Both the position numbers and the translations under genes were made by a program. A stretch of 39,922 nt of DNA, from positions 40,688 to 80,609 of the forward strand of contig DUBU01000017.1 of the NCBI GenBank assembly GCA_012960155.1. Direction: 5' to 3'. Position 1 is the first letter of the stretch. Every line of letters starts with the position of its first letter. Below the pieces are notes generated by a model that saw nothing but the letters and a program-made list of their open reading frames with translations, had not been told where the DNA came from and did no database searches. The stretch comes from Micavibrio sp. (lineage in GTDB: Bacteria; Pseudomonadota; Alphaproteobacteria; Micavibrionales; Micavibrionaceae). Below are positions 1 to 7,079 of the stretch, in pieces.

Positions 1-1237
1 ACATGGAACATCCAGGCTCGCGCCAGTCAAAGCCTGCCTCTATCAAGATTTTATCAAGACCTTCTTCTTCGGCTTGCTGCTTCACAAGACCTGAACCAGG
101 CACAACCATCGCGTAAATGCCGCTGGCAACTTTACGGCCTTTGGCAATCTCGGCGACAGCGCGTAAATCTTCGATACGGCCATTCGTGCAAGACCCGATA
201 AAGACCTTGTCGATCTTCACATCCTGCAAGCGCATGCCTGCGGTTAGCCCCATATAATCCAGCGCGCGTTCCATGGCGCTGCGCTTGGCGTTATCTTGTT
301 CGCCCGCAGGGTCGGGAACATTGCCTGTGATCGGCAGAACGTCTTGCGGGCTTGTCCCCCATGTGACGCTAGGCTGTATCTCTGCGGCGTCCAGGACCAC
401 TTCCTTGTCATAGGTCGAGCCTTCATCGCTGGATAATGTCTTCCAGTATGCGACGGCCTTGTCCCAGTTTTCGCCTTTCGGCGCCATTGGACGACCTTTG
501 ATATAGCTAAAGGTTGTTTCGTCAGGTGCGACCAGACCTGCGCGCGCGCCGCCTTCGATCGACATGTTACAGATGGTCATGCGGCCTTCCATGGACAGGT
601 TGCGGATGGCTTCGCCCGCATATTCGATGACATAGCCTGTGCCGCCTGCCGTACCGATTTTACCTATAATGGCGAGAATAATGTCTTTGGCTGTTACGCC
701 AACAGGCAAGGTGCCGTTCACTGTAATACGCATGCTCTTGGCAGGCTTTTGAATGAGGGTCTGAGTCGCCAGAACGTGCTCGACTTCAGATGTGCCGATA
801 CCAAAGGCCAAGGCACCGAACGCGCCGTGCGTTGCCGTGTGGCTGTCGCCACACACGATTGTCGTGCCGGGCAGGGTGAAGCCTTGCTCTGGTCCGATAA
901 TGTGAACGATGCCTTGGCGCTTGTCGTTCATATCGAACAGCGTCACGCCGAATTCTTCGCAGTTCTTTGATAATGTCTCAACCTGAATACGGCTATCTTC
1001 TTCTTTAATGCCTTGGGAGCGGTCGCTGGTGGGCACGTTGTGGTCTGCCACGGCGAGTGTGCCAGCCGTGTTACGAACCTTGCGCCCTGACATGCGAAGA
1101 CCTTCAAAGGCCTGCGGCGATGTTACTTCGTGAACCAGATGCCTGTCGATATAGATTAGGCACGTACCATCATCTTGACGGTCAACAACGTGAGCGTCCC
1201 AGATTTTCTGAAAGAGTGTCTTTGGCTGTGTATTCAT
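1..1237 (-). CDS. leuC: 3-isopropylmalate dehydratase large subunit (LeuC), 3' end outside window
   Basis: Large subunit of isopropylmalate isomerase, which interconverts 2- and 3-isopropylmalate in leucine biosynthesis through a [4Fe-4S] cluster and works with LeuD in the cytoplasm. About 412 codons are visible, starting [18 protein letters not shown]. The aconitase-family landmarks are clear: [19 protein letters not shown], the FIGSCTNGR motif with cluster ligand C350, and REPGCSM with C410. The third ligand, expected three residues further on, lies beyond base 1. Spacing matches the E. coli protein. The ATG at 1237 gives the normal family N-terminus, although no strong Shine-Dalgarno precedes it. 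It sits downstream of rplS on the same strand, as in many alphaproteobacteria, but the plus-strand genes between 1444 and 1970 and the terminator at 2005 separate it from rplS transcription. Confidence 0.97.
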   Translation of the reverse strand, partial: MNTQPKTLFQKIWDAHVVDRQDDGTCLIYIDRHLVHEVTSPQAFEGLRMSGRKVRNTAGTLAVADHNVPTSDRSQGIKEEDSRIQVETLSKNCEEFGVTLFDMNDKRQGIVHIIGPEQGFTLPGTTIVCGDSHTATHGAFGALAFGIGTSEVEHVLATQTLIQKPAKSMRITVNGTLPVGVTAKDIILAIIGKIGTAGGTGYVIEYAGEAIRNLSMEGRMTICNMSIEGGARAGLVAPDETTFSYIKGRPMAPKGENWDKAVAYWKTLSSDEGSTYDKEVVLDAAEIQPSVTWGTSPQDVLPITGNVPDPAGEQDNAKRSAMERALDYMGLTAGMRLQDVKIDKVFIGSCTNGRIEDLRAVAEIAKGRKVASGIYAMVVPGSGLVKQQAEEEGLDKILIEAGFDWREPGCSM

Positions 1238-1255
1238 GTCAGATATTCAACCAGC

Positions 1256-1285
1256 AAAGTTAACATTAGGCAAGATGTTAACTTT
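1256..1285. promoter_or_regulatory. 11-bp perfect inverted repeat upstream of leuC
   Basis: AAAGTTAACAT at 1256-1266 is repeated in inverted form as ATGTTAACTTT at 1275-1285 with an 8-base spacer. It lies 19 to 48 bases upstream of the leuC start. No T-tract follows on the leuC strand, so an operator or leader hairpin is more likely than a terminator. The arms and spacing are seen directly; a regulatory role is inferred. Confidence 0.5.
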
Positions 1286-1396
1286 TATATAGTGCGCAAT
1301 TCCTAAGCGAGTAGGCTGTAAGGCGCAGAAACACTGGCTTTGGATTCTTTTCGATATCTTCTTGCCATATTAACGATTTGGTAAGGATTAACTCCC

Positions 1397-1402
1397 TATA
1401 AT
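1397..1402 (+). promoter_or_regulatory. possible -10 box (TATAAT) for the 1444 gene
   Basis: A perfect TATAAT lies 42 bases upstream of the ATG at 1444. No convincing -35 hexamer is seen at 16-18 bp, so this is only a partial promoter match. Confidence 0.35.
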
Positions 1403-1443
1403 GGCATTAAGCGCAAATGTTGCATTGCACGGGAGGTGCGAAT

Positions 1444-1755
1444 ATGTCAGCTAATGCATTGATTAACAATGATATTTTTACAGAAGATGCGATTAACGCT
1501 GCCTTCATGCGAAATCATCGCGGCGAGGTGTGTATTGCATTTACTGACCCGGCCTACGTGCGTGCGGACGCTGTTTCAGTCAATCCGGACAGTTTGGCGG
1601 TATTCGTAATTGTTTACGAAAATAAATTTTTTGTGGGGCATGTATCCGAAAATATGGTGCAGGCGTTTAAGTCGAATGACAAAGCGCTGTTAACCTCCTT
1701 ACGTCCTGACGGGACAGTAATGGAGCTTATGGCACCGATTCAGGTACAGCGGTAG
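1444..1755 (+). CDS. hypothetical protein, 103 aa
   Basis: I do not recognise this protein. The start ATG at 1444 was chosen over an upstream in-frame ATG at 1417 because GGGAGGTG at 1431-1438 is a strong ribosome binding site at the right distance. The product starts MSANALINNDIFTEDAINAA. It has no signal peptide or membrane segment. The middle (LAVFVIVYENKFFVGHVS) looks like paired beta strands, so a small cytoplasmic alpha/beta domain is plausible. It is followed 53 bases later by another small gene with its own ribosome binding site (1809), and the two probably share one transcript ending at the terminator at 2005-2037. Confidence 0.75.
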   Translation: MSANALINNDIFTEDAINAAFMRNHRGEVCIAFTDPAYVRADAVSVNPDSLAVFVIVYENKFFVGHVSENMVQAFKSNDKALLTSLRPDGTVMELMAPIQVQR

Positions 1756-1808
1756 TAATAGTCAGGGTGTGGCTTTTATTAATGTCTTGGGTTTGGGAGT
1801 GAGTACAA

Positions 1809-1970
1809 ATGGGACACAGATTTAATCAATTCGCCAGTGGCGAAATGGAAATAGAATTATCGGGCGAGAATCCGCCGGATATCAGCGCGCTTAAAGAGGC
1901 TGCTGCCAATACGGCAACACAATCATACAGCGTTTCAGGTGGCGCTGCGATGACGATGGTCATCAAATAA
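1809..1970 (+). CDS. small hypothetical protein, 53 aa
   Basis: A 54-codon reading frame opens with ATG at 1809, seven bases after GGGAGTGAG-like Shine-Dalgarno sequence, and ends at TAA 1968-1970. The product starts MGHRFNQFASGEMEIELSG and ends GGAAMTMVIK. It is acidic at the N-terminal half, Ala/Ser rich in the second, with no membrane segment. It lies directly before a strong bidirectional terminator, which supports it being the last gene of a short plus-strand transcript with the 1444 gene. No family is recognised. Its reality rests on the ribosome binding site and position. Confidence 0.6.
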   Translation: MGHRFNQFASGEMEIELSGENPPDISALKEAAANTATQSYSVSGGAAMTMVIK

Positions 1971-2004
1971 GATTTCAAAAATGTCTTTGGTTGGACATGG
2001 AACA

Positions 2005-2037
2005 AAAAAGAGCAGCTCTCTCCAAGCTGCTCTTTTT
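2005..2037. terminator. bidirectional rho-independent terminator
   Basis: Thirteen-base perfect stem (left arm 2005-2017, right arm 2025-2037, core AGAGCAGCT / AGCTGCTCT) with a 7-base loop. Runs of T follow on both strands (TTTTT at the plus-strand end, TTTTTTG on the minus strand). It can end both the 1444-1970 transcript and rplS. Confidence 0.9.
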
Positions 2038-2059
2038 AATTTTGTTCTGATCGAAAAAC

Positions 2060-2542
2060 TTATTTCTTATCAGCTTTCTTAGCGGCTTTACGTGCCTCTT
2101 TTTCAGCTTTTGTTTTCTTGTTTTTCTGTTTGTTCTTTGCTGCTTCTTTTACTGCTGCTTCGTCCATGACCTCAATGCTGTGGCCTGTTGTACGTTCTGC
2201 AATACGTGCAGACTTACCACGACGATCGCGCAGGTAGTAAAGCTTCGCACGACGGACAGAACCGCGGCGAACAAGTTCGATGCTGTCGATGCGAGGGCTG
2301 AGAAGAGGGAACACACGCTCAACGCCTTCACCGTAGCTGATTTTACGAACTGTAAAGCTAGCGTTTACGCCGCCTGCTTTTTTCGCAATACATACGCCTT
2401 CATATGCCTGGATACGTTCGCGGTTACCTTCAGTAACTTTTACGTTTACGCGCACTGTATCACCAGGTGAGAACGCTGGAATCTTTGTGTTGTTTTCAAG
2501 AGCTTCAAGCTGCTTGTTTTCGAATTTTTTCAATACATTCAT
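2060..2542 (-). CDS. rplS: 50S ribosomal protein L19
   Basis: Ribosomal protein L19, located at the 30S-50S interface of the large subunit. The start at 2542 ([16 protein letters not shown]) matches the family N-terminus and has AAAGGACATAAG upstream. An in-frame ATG at 2620 would add 26 residues that do not look like L19. The core ([58 protein letters not shown]) is typical. The product is 160 aa, longer than the usual 115-130, because of a Lys/Ala/Glu-rich tail from about residue 122. Such tails are common on alphaproteobacterial L19. The gene is separated from trmD by two plus-strand genes and has its own promoter at 2644-2672. Confidence 0.97.
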   Translation of the reverse strand: MNVLKKFENKQLEALENNTKIPAFSPGDTVRVNVKVTEGNRERIQAYEGVCIAKKAGGVNASFTVRKISYGEGVERVFPLLSPRIDSIELVRRGSVRRAKLYYLRDRRGKSARIAERTTGHSIEVMDEAAVKEAAKNKQKNKKTKAEKEARKAAKKADKK

Positions 2543-2573
2543 AGTCTTATGTCCTTTTCTTAAGCCCTTATGT

Positions 2574-2605
2574 GATCCCGATATCGTCACTATTGACGGC
2601 GGATC
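2574..2605 (-). promoter_or_regulatory. hairpin in the rplS 5' leader
   Basis: In the leader RNA, GATCC (complement of 2601-2605) pairs with GGATC (complement of 2574-2578). Inside it, GTCA/TGAC (2586-2597) closes a four-base loop. It lies 32 bases upstream of the rplS start. It could be an autoregulatory element for L19; that is inference. Confidence 0.35.
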
Positions 2606-2643
2606 ATTTTTCTTTTTCATGGGTGTTCTTACGAACAGGCGCT

Positions 2644-2672
2644 TTTATAAGGTTTAAAGCCCTATAATGCAA
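2644..2672 (-). promoter_or_regulatory. promoter for rplS
   Basis: On the minus strand, TTGCAT (2672-2667) and TATAAA (2649-2644) are separated by exactly 17 bp. Predicted transcription starts near 2637, giving a leader of about 95 bases. A plus-strand TATAAT (2663-2668) overlaps the -35 and might serve the 2746 gene. Confidence 0.6.
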
Positions 2673-2745
2673 GGAAATAATGCGTAAAAACGCGATTGTT
2701 TTTTAGGCGCTCTTCTCCTAAATTCGGGGCACAGGGAGAATAAAA

Positions 2746-3306
2746 ATGAAAAGAACACTCACCGCCATCGCGCTAACAGCGTTGTTTGCATCATCTGCCG
2801 CCGCAGAGGATATAGAGCTATACAAAGAAATTACCAATAATGCAGGAAAAACCGTGCCTTTGCGCTATTGCTACGATAGTGAGGGGATAGCGGTAAGGCT
2901 GCGGATGAGTAGCCACCCGAACCCGATGGATCCTAATTATTGGGGCGCGTTTTCATCGTTTGTGCCAATCAATGGGCCATTAATCGATTTCAAACCCGAA
3001 ATGCTGGATTTCAGCGCCGAAGTTATTCGTTTCGCGTGGGAGCATGAATGTGGTCATCACGCATTAGGCCACGTCCGTGAGCTGTTTAATAATTATGCGT
3101 TTAATATTCCGCAAGATCATAAGAATATTATGAGCTATGAATTAGCAGCAGACTGTTATGCGACTCGCCAACTTGCCGAGGCAGGGGCTTTAGACGAGGA
3201 TGTTTTACGTCGCATTATGGCGGCATTCCCCGCAAATGATCATTCGACGACGCACCCGCCAACGTCGTTCAGGCTTGAACACGCTTTGCAGTGTTTGGCA
3301 CCATAA
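2746..3306 (+). CDS. exported HExxH putative zinc peptidase, 186 aa
   Basis: A secreted protein with a signal peptide (MKRTLTAIALTALFASSAAA, cleavage expected after residue 20). The core carries a zinc-binding motif HECGHHALGH (H100, E101, H104). About 28 residues later comes a helix YELAADCYATRQ (E132, D136), which resembles the third-ligand helix of gluzincin peptidases. A second His-rich stretch lies at 165-179. The layout suggests a small periplasmic metallopeptidase, but I do not recognise the family, and substrate is unknown. A GGGAG ribosome binding site precedes the ATG. It lies between rplS and trmD on the opposite strand, upstream of another exported protein, and interrupts a normally contiguous translation block. 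Confidence 0.8.
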   Translation: MKRTLTAIALTALFASSAAAEDIELYKEITNNAGKTVPLRYCYDSEGIAVRLRMSSHPNPMDPNYWGAFSSFVPINGPLIDFKPEMLDFSAEVIRFAWEHECGHHALGHVRELFNNYAFNIPQDHKNIMSYELAADCYATRQLAEAGALDEDVLRRIMAAFPANDHSTTHPPTSFRLEHALQCLAP

Positions 3307-3309
3307 TAA

Positions 3310-3339
3310 TTGCCATAATGCGCCACTTCGTGCTATAAC
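3310..3339 (+). promoter_or_regulatory. promoter for the 3369 gene
   Basis: TTGCCA (3310-3315) and TATAAC (3334-3339) with an 18-bp spacer, beginning three bases after the stop of the preceding gene. Expected start near 3346, then AGAGGGTG as ribosome binding site before ATG 3369. Confidence 0.55.
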
Positions 3340-3368
3340 TATGCAGCTTTTTCAAGAGGGTGTAGACC

Positions 3369-3926
3369 ATGAGCTTAAGTAATACATTATCTGCTGCCGC
3401 TATTTTTGCTGCTGTTTCTGCTACAGGTGCGATGGCGCAAGACGCTGCTCCTGCTGAAACACCTGATTATAAAGATTATGAAAGCTGGTGTGAGCGTGGC
3501 TTGGCGGACGATGCCAATGCGCTAGAGTATTTGAAATGTTTCCACGCGGTGTCCCGCACGACATGGGAAGCGATTGTAGAACTGGAAGACCGTAACCGTC
3601 TGGATCCTGCACTGACAAACGAAGAAACACTGGCCAATGACGATTGCCGTCGTGTTTACGCAAATACTGATATCCTTGAAGCGTACATTGTTACCGAGCT
3701 GCGCATTAAGAACGATGAGTTTCTGGACGAAAATCTGGCGCAGGTAAGTGCTGATGAATTGTTTGTGCCTCTACCGGCCTTGCTATACCGCGCTGGCCGC
3801 TGTGCTGCCGGTGTGGTTGAACGCGTAGAGGATTTCTCGCCAAGCCTTGAAATTCAGGAGCAAATAGACATTCTGCAAGATGTGGCTGATTTCGGCGCAC
3901 GTTTCCCGCGCCCGCGTTACTATTAA
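3369..3926 (+). CDS. exported hypothetical protein with four cysteines, 185 aa
   Basis: A periplasmic protein of unknown function. It has a clear signal peptide, with cleavage expected at AMA|QD after residue 23, then an acidic Pro/Ala-rich linker. The mature part is mostly helical and has exactly four Cys (41, 57, 93, 145), which would allow two disulfides in the periplasm. No catalytic motif is visible. A good ribosome binding site (AGAGGGTG) supports the start. Its stop ends one base before the stop codon of the convergent trmD gene, with no terminator between. Confidence 0.8.
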   Translation: MSLSNTLSAAAIFAAVSATGAMAQDAAPAETPDYKDYESWCERGLADDANALEYLKCFHAVSRTTWEAIVELEDRNRLDPALTNEETLANDDCRRVYANTDILEAYIVTELRIKNDEFLDENLAQVSADELFVPLPALLYRAGRCAAGVVERVEDFSPSLEIQEQIDILQDVADFGARFPRPRYY

Positions 3927-3927
3927 T

Positions 3928-4626
3928 CTAGTCTTTTAAAATATCGGGGCGGCGTTCACGGGTCAGGGCTTCTGACTGGTCACGGCGCCACTTTTCTATT
4001 TTCGCATGATCGCCGGAACGTAAGACATCAGGCACGGCATGGGTGTTGCCGTCCGCATCAACCCATTCGGCAGGGCGTGTATAATGCGGGTATTCCAGCA
4101 AGCCACCTGTTTCAGGAGAATGGCTCTCTTCGCCGGCGGTGTCCTTATTGCCCATGACACCGGGCAGCAGACGAATGCAGGCATCCATCATAATAAGTGC
4201 CGCAGGCTCGCCGCCTGACAGCACGTAATCACCAATAGAAATCTCTTCAAATCCATGCGCATCCAGCAGCCGCTGGTCAACACCCTCGTAACGACCGCAG
4301 AGTAGGGTCAGTGTTTCCGTTGCTGCGAGCTCCTGCACAAGGGGCTGCTTAAGTTGTTGTCCACGGGGGGATAGATAAATCTTACGCCCCGGATTTTCAA
4401 TGGACAGCAGCGCCTTCTCGATAATATCAGGCCGCATCACCATGCCCGCACCACCGCCATAAGGTGTGTCATCGACAGTCTTGTGCACGTCTTCGGTAAA
4501 GTCGCGAATATTGATCGCGTTATAAGACCATGCGCCATTCTCCAGCGCTTTGCCCGACAGTGATTGTCCAAGCGATCCCGGGAACATGTCGGGGAATAGT
4601 GTCAGTATGTTGATATGAAATGTCAT
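3928..4626 (-). CDS. trmD: tRNA (guanine37-N1)-methyltransferase
   Basis: Transfers a methyl group from S-adenosylmethionine to N1 of G37 in tRNAs read by CNN codons, which prevents +1 frameshifting. The N-terminal SPOUT knot domain shows the family markers FPDMF (11-15), DDTPYGGGAGMVM (52-64), GRYEGVD (111-117) and IGDYVLSGGE (131-140), followed by PHYTRP. Length (232 aa) is normal. In place of the ED-S-F that carries the catalytic Asp in E. coli there is EESH with a small insertion; from memory, Glu at this position is common in alphaproteobacteria. The ATG overlaps the upstream stop by 4 bp, so it is translationally coupled and the last gene of the ffh-rpsP-rimM series. Confidence 0.97.
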   Translation of the reverse strand: MTFHINILTLFPDMFPGSLGQSLSGKALENGAWSYNAINIRDFTEDVHKTVDDTPYGGGAGMVMRPDIIEKALLSIENPGRKIYLSPRGQQLKQPLVQELAATETLTLLCGRYEGVDQRLLDAHGFEEISIGDYVLSGGEPAALIMMDACIRLLPGVMGNKDTAGEESHSPETGGLLEYPHYTRPAEWVDADGNTHAVPDVLRSGDHAKIEKWRRDQSEALTRERRPDILKD

Positions 4627-4847
4627 GGGTCTGATGTTTCGTCTATTTCAGATAGTAATTCAAGTGCCTGTTGTAAATCTTTTTCCAGAACCATAACGCG
4701 AATGCCGCCCGTAAGGTTGGATGGCAAATAAGACCCGACATTGTGATCGAACACCTCACACGGAATATCATGGGAGTCCATGTAGCTTTTTATGATGTGC
4801 GCTTCACCGGGATAAAAGCAGCTTTTTAGAACAGCGAGCTTACCCAT
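4623..4847 (-). CDS. DUF2007-like small protein, 74 aa
   Basis: A small cytoplasmic protein starting MGKLAVLKSCFYPGEAHI. The pattern, with an N-terminal beta strand followed by a helix reading IIKSYMDSHDIPCEVFDH, then a GGIRVMVLEKDLQQALELL ending, resembles the DUF2007 (putative signal-transducing, PII-like fold) family. An upstream ATG at 4919 would add 24 residues from inside the preceding gene. The ATG at 4847 is preferred because it overlaps the upstream stop by 8 bp, the same arrangement as its neighbours. It overlaps trmD by 4 bp. Its function is unknown; the context only says it is co-translated with tRNA and ribosome maturation genes. Confidence 0.75.
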   Translation of the reverse strand: MGKLAVLKSCFYPGEAHIIKSYMDSHDIPCEVFDHNVGSYLPSNLTGGIRVMVLEKDLQQALELLSEIDETSDP

Positions 4848-5322
4848 TAGAGAGTTTTGGCCAGATTTGTTTGTTGGTGGCGCGGTCAAACACAACCACG
4901 TTGGCTGTTTCAGGCTCAAGGATTTGGGTCATGCCGCCGCCATCGCCACTGATATGGACACTGTCAGGGTTTACGTGGGGAAATTCCTCAAGATAAGGTT
5001 TTCTGATTTTACCTTCTGATCCATAGCCTTTGATGATTTTTATGTCGCGCACATGGCGCACCGAACCGAATATGGTTTTTACGGAATGGTTCACAGGATC
5101 GCTCGTCATCACGACACCATCATGCACGCATGTGTGAATTTCATATGTCTGATATCCGCAAACGATATCATCTGCGCGCATGGCTTCGTGCAATTCCTCG
5201 GGCGTTTTCGCAACATCTTCGAGCTTTGCAACATCATAAGTTGCCGAGTCGAAATCACCATAAGGGTTGGCACGGTTATTAAAAAACTTAGTGAGATATA
5301 CGGTTTTCTTAACTTCAGCCAT
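4840..5322 (-). CDS. hypothetical protein, 160 aa
   Basis: I do not recognise this protein. It starts MAEVKKTVYLTKFFNNRANP at the ATG at 5322, which overlaps the nagB stop by 8 bp. An in-frame ATG at 5376 would lie inside nagB and adds 18 unsupported residues. No signal peptide or membrane segment. It has a His/Cys-containing stretch (VCGYQTYEIHTCVHDGVV, residues about 54-71) and a Gly-rich segment (HISGDGGGMTQIL). The C-terminal part (TANVVVFDRATNKQIWP) looks like a beta hairpin. It is tightly coupled between a glucosamine-6-phosphate deaminase homologue and a DUF2007-like gene. Confidence 0.75.
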   Translation of the reverse strand: MAEVKKTVYLTKFFNNRANPYGDFDSATYDVAKLEDVAKTPEELHEAMRADDIVCGYQTYEIHTCVHDGVVMTSDPVNHSVKTIFGSVRHVRDIKIIKGYGSEGKIRKPYLEEFPHVNPDSVHISGDGGGMTQILEPETANVVVFDRATNKQIWPKLSNG

Positions 5323-6070
5323 GTTTGGGCCCTTTAAATTTAAACAATGCGCTTTTGTCAGCGATGATAGTGACATTCGGATGGTTTTGCAAAATCGATG
5401 CAGGTACGGATTCTGTCACATCACCATTTATCGCTTTATCCAGAATGTCCGCCTTACCTTCACCTGTGACCAGTAGAAAGATTTTCTTGGCCTTCATGAT
5501 ATCACCAAGACCGAGCGTATAGCCTGTGTGAGGCACGCGGCTGATATCTCCGCCCCAATAACGCGCATTACTCTCGATCGTGTCCTGCGCCAGCTCAACA
5601 AGGCGTGTAGGGCTGTCAAAATCACTTCCCGGCTCATTGAATGCCAGATGCCCGTTGCTGCCTATACCTAAGATCATTACATCGACAGAGCCGTTGCTAT
5701 CCAGATAGTCTTGCATTCGTGTTGCTTCGGCTTCTGTGTCAGATGCTGCGCTATTAAACACGATACGGTTTTTGATCTTTAGCGGATCAAGCAGCTGACG
5801 CCCCAGCCAGTTTTTGAACAAACGCTCGTCATTTTCCGGCAGCCCTGCGTAATCATCAAGACAGAGATAGCGCATGTTGTCCCAGACATCGCGGCGATCC
5901 GCATAACGGGCAACCAGTTCTTTGTATGTATCTTGGGGGGTAGAGCCTGTTGGAAAGCTAACTAGTGGATTGGTTGCTTTTTCAAAATGCTCGAACAGAA
6001 TACCCGCTGCCATTGCGGCAAAATCTTCATCATCAGAATAGAAAATTTCGGGTTTGTATATCTTACTCAT
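5315..6070 (-). CDS. nagB: glucosamine-6-phosphate deaminase-type sugar isomerase
   Basis: Member of the NagB/6-phosphogluconolactonase family. NagB converts glucosamine 6-phosphate to fructose 6-phosphate and ammonia. Length (251 aa) fits bacterial NagB. Visible motifs are the phosphate-binding FPTGSTPQDTYKEL (39-52), LCLDDYAGLP with the proton-transfer Asp pair (about 69-78), and GIGSNGHLAFNEPG. The last carries the catalytic His and Glu; Asn replaces the Asp before Gly-His of E. coli NagB, as in several short bacterial members. FNEPG favours deaminase over phosphogluconolactonase. It overlaps rimM by 8 bp upstream and the 160-aa gene by 8 bp downstream. A sugar-phosphate enzyme inside rimM-trmD is unusual. 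Confidence 0.88.
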   Translation of the reverse strand: MSKIYKPEIFYSDDEDFAAMAAGILFEHFEKATNPLVSFPTGSTPQDTYKELVARYADRRDVWDNMRYLCLDDYAGLPENDERLFKNWLGRQLLDPLKIKNRIVFNSAASDTEAEATRMQDYLDSNGSVDVMILGIGSNGHLAFNEPGSDFDSPTRLVELAQDTIESNARYWGGDISRVPHTGYTLGLGDIMKAKKIFLLVTGEGKADILDKAINGDVTESVPASILQNHPNVTIIADKSALFKFKGPKHG

Positions 6071-6572
6071 CGGGCATTTTTGTAATTATTATTTTTCCTG
6101 CATCTAGGAGTATTTCAGGAACCTCGGCCTTTGTAAAAGGAATATAGACGCTATCCCCAACGGGTGGCTTTATTTCCAGCAAGTCACCGGCACCAAAATT
6201 CTCAAGGCCGAGAACCTTGCCGGCTTTTTTACCATCAACGGTTTCAACGGCTAGGCCGATCAAATCCTCGATATAGAAATCATCTTCATCATCGATTTCG
6301 GGCAGGGCATCGCGACCAACCCATAATGTGGTGTTGCGCAGTAGCTCGGCGTCATTGCGGTCTTTAACACCGTCAACTTCCGCCAGCCAGAATTTACCCA
6401 TGGAGTTTTTCATTTTTAGGGTGAGGGTATCGTTTGAACGCTCCCCGATATAGAGAACCCCGCTCAACAAAGCGGGGTCTTCTGCATAAACCAGAACTTT
6501 TACCAGCCCGCGTACGCCATGCGCTGTTGCAATCTTGCCAAGGCACACACGTTTTTCGGGCTGGTTGTTCAT
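6063..6572 (-). CDS. rimM: 16S rRNA processing / ribosome maturation factor RimM
   Basis: Binds ribosomal protein S19 and helps mature the head of the 30S subunit. The N-terminal RimM domain is evident from LGKIATAHGVRGLVKVLVYAE (split around residues 11-31). The C-terminal PRC barrel shows DDFYIEDLIGLAVETVDG, then GAGDLLEIKP and VYIPFTKAEVPEI. Length 169 aa is normal. It starts seven bases after the rpsP stop and overlaps the next gene by 8 bp, so rpsP-rimM-nagB and beyond are one transcript. Confidence 0.96.
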   Translation of the reverse strand: MNNQPEKRVCLGKIATAHGVRGLVKVLVYAEDPALLSGVLYIGERSNDTLTLKMKNSMGKFWLAEVDGVKDRNDAELLRNTTLWVGRDALPEIDDEDDFYIEDLIGLAVETVDGKKAGKVLGLENFGAGDLLEIKPPVGDSVYIPFTKAEVPEILLDAGKIIITKMPDE

Positions 6573-6579
6573 ATAAGGC

Positions 6580-7023
6580 TTAGCCTTCTTTCTTGTCTTC
6601 AGCAGCTTCCTCGGCAGGAGCCTCAGCAGCAGCTTCAGCAGCTTTTGCTTCTTCGGCGGCAGCAGCTTCTGCTTCAGCTTTTGCTTTCAGCTTCTCTGCT
6701 TTGTCAGCCATTTTCATTTTTGTTTTTTCTTTAGGCTCTGATTTCTTCGGTGTTTCACGAACTTCAGGCATATCAGCCAGACCGGCTTTACCCAGAAAAC
6801 GTGCTACACGGTCAGAAGGCTGCGCACCTTGCTCGAGCCAGTACTTAACACGCTCTTCGTTGAAAACAACGCGCTTGTCATCATCATTGGCCAGCAGTGG
6901 GTTGTATGTACCCAGCTTTTCAATGTAACGACCATCACGTGCCATACGCTTGTCAGTTACCACGATGCGGTAAAATGGACGGCCTTTACGTCCGCCTCTT
7001 GCTAGTCTCATTGCTAGTGCCAT
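6580..7023 (-). CDS. rpsP: 30S ribosomal protein S16
   Basis: S16 of the small ribosomal subunit, needed for 30S assembly. The first 80 residues are canonical ([54 protein letters not shown]). The protein is 147 aa against about 80-90 in many bacteria, because of a highly charged Ala/Glu/Lys tail from about residue 90 ([17 protein letters not shown]). Such tails are frequent in alphaproteobacteria. The repetitive GCx/GAx codons of the tail produce long open frames on the opposite strand that are not genes. Good ribosome binding site (AAAGGAG) just upstream. Confidence 0.97.
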   Translation of the reverse strand: MALAMRLARGGRKGRPFYRIVVTDKRMARDGRYIEKLGTYNPLLANDDDKRVVFNEERVKYWLEQGAQPSDRVARFLGKAGLADMPEVRETPKKSEPKEKTKMKMADKAEKLKAKAEAEAAAAEEAKAAEAAAEAPAEEAAEDKKEG

Positions 7024-7079
7024 ATTTACTCTCCTTTAGTTGTATTAATGTTCAGCAATTCGGTTAAATTCAAAAACTC

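Noticed and set aside
6519-6928. Plus-strand open frames opposite rpsP encoding Ala/Ser- or Leu/Gln-rich peptides
   Set aside because: They are mirror images of the repetitive Ala/Glu/Lys codons of the S16 tail, with no ribosome binding site or family match.
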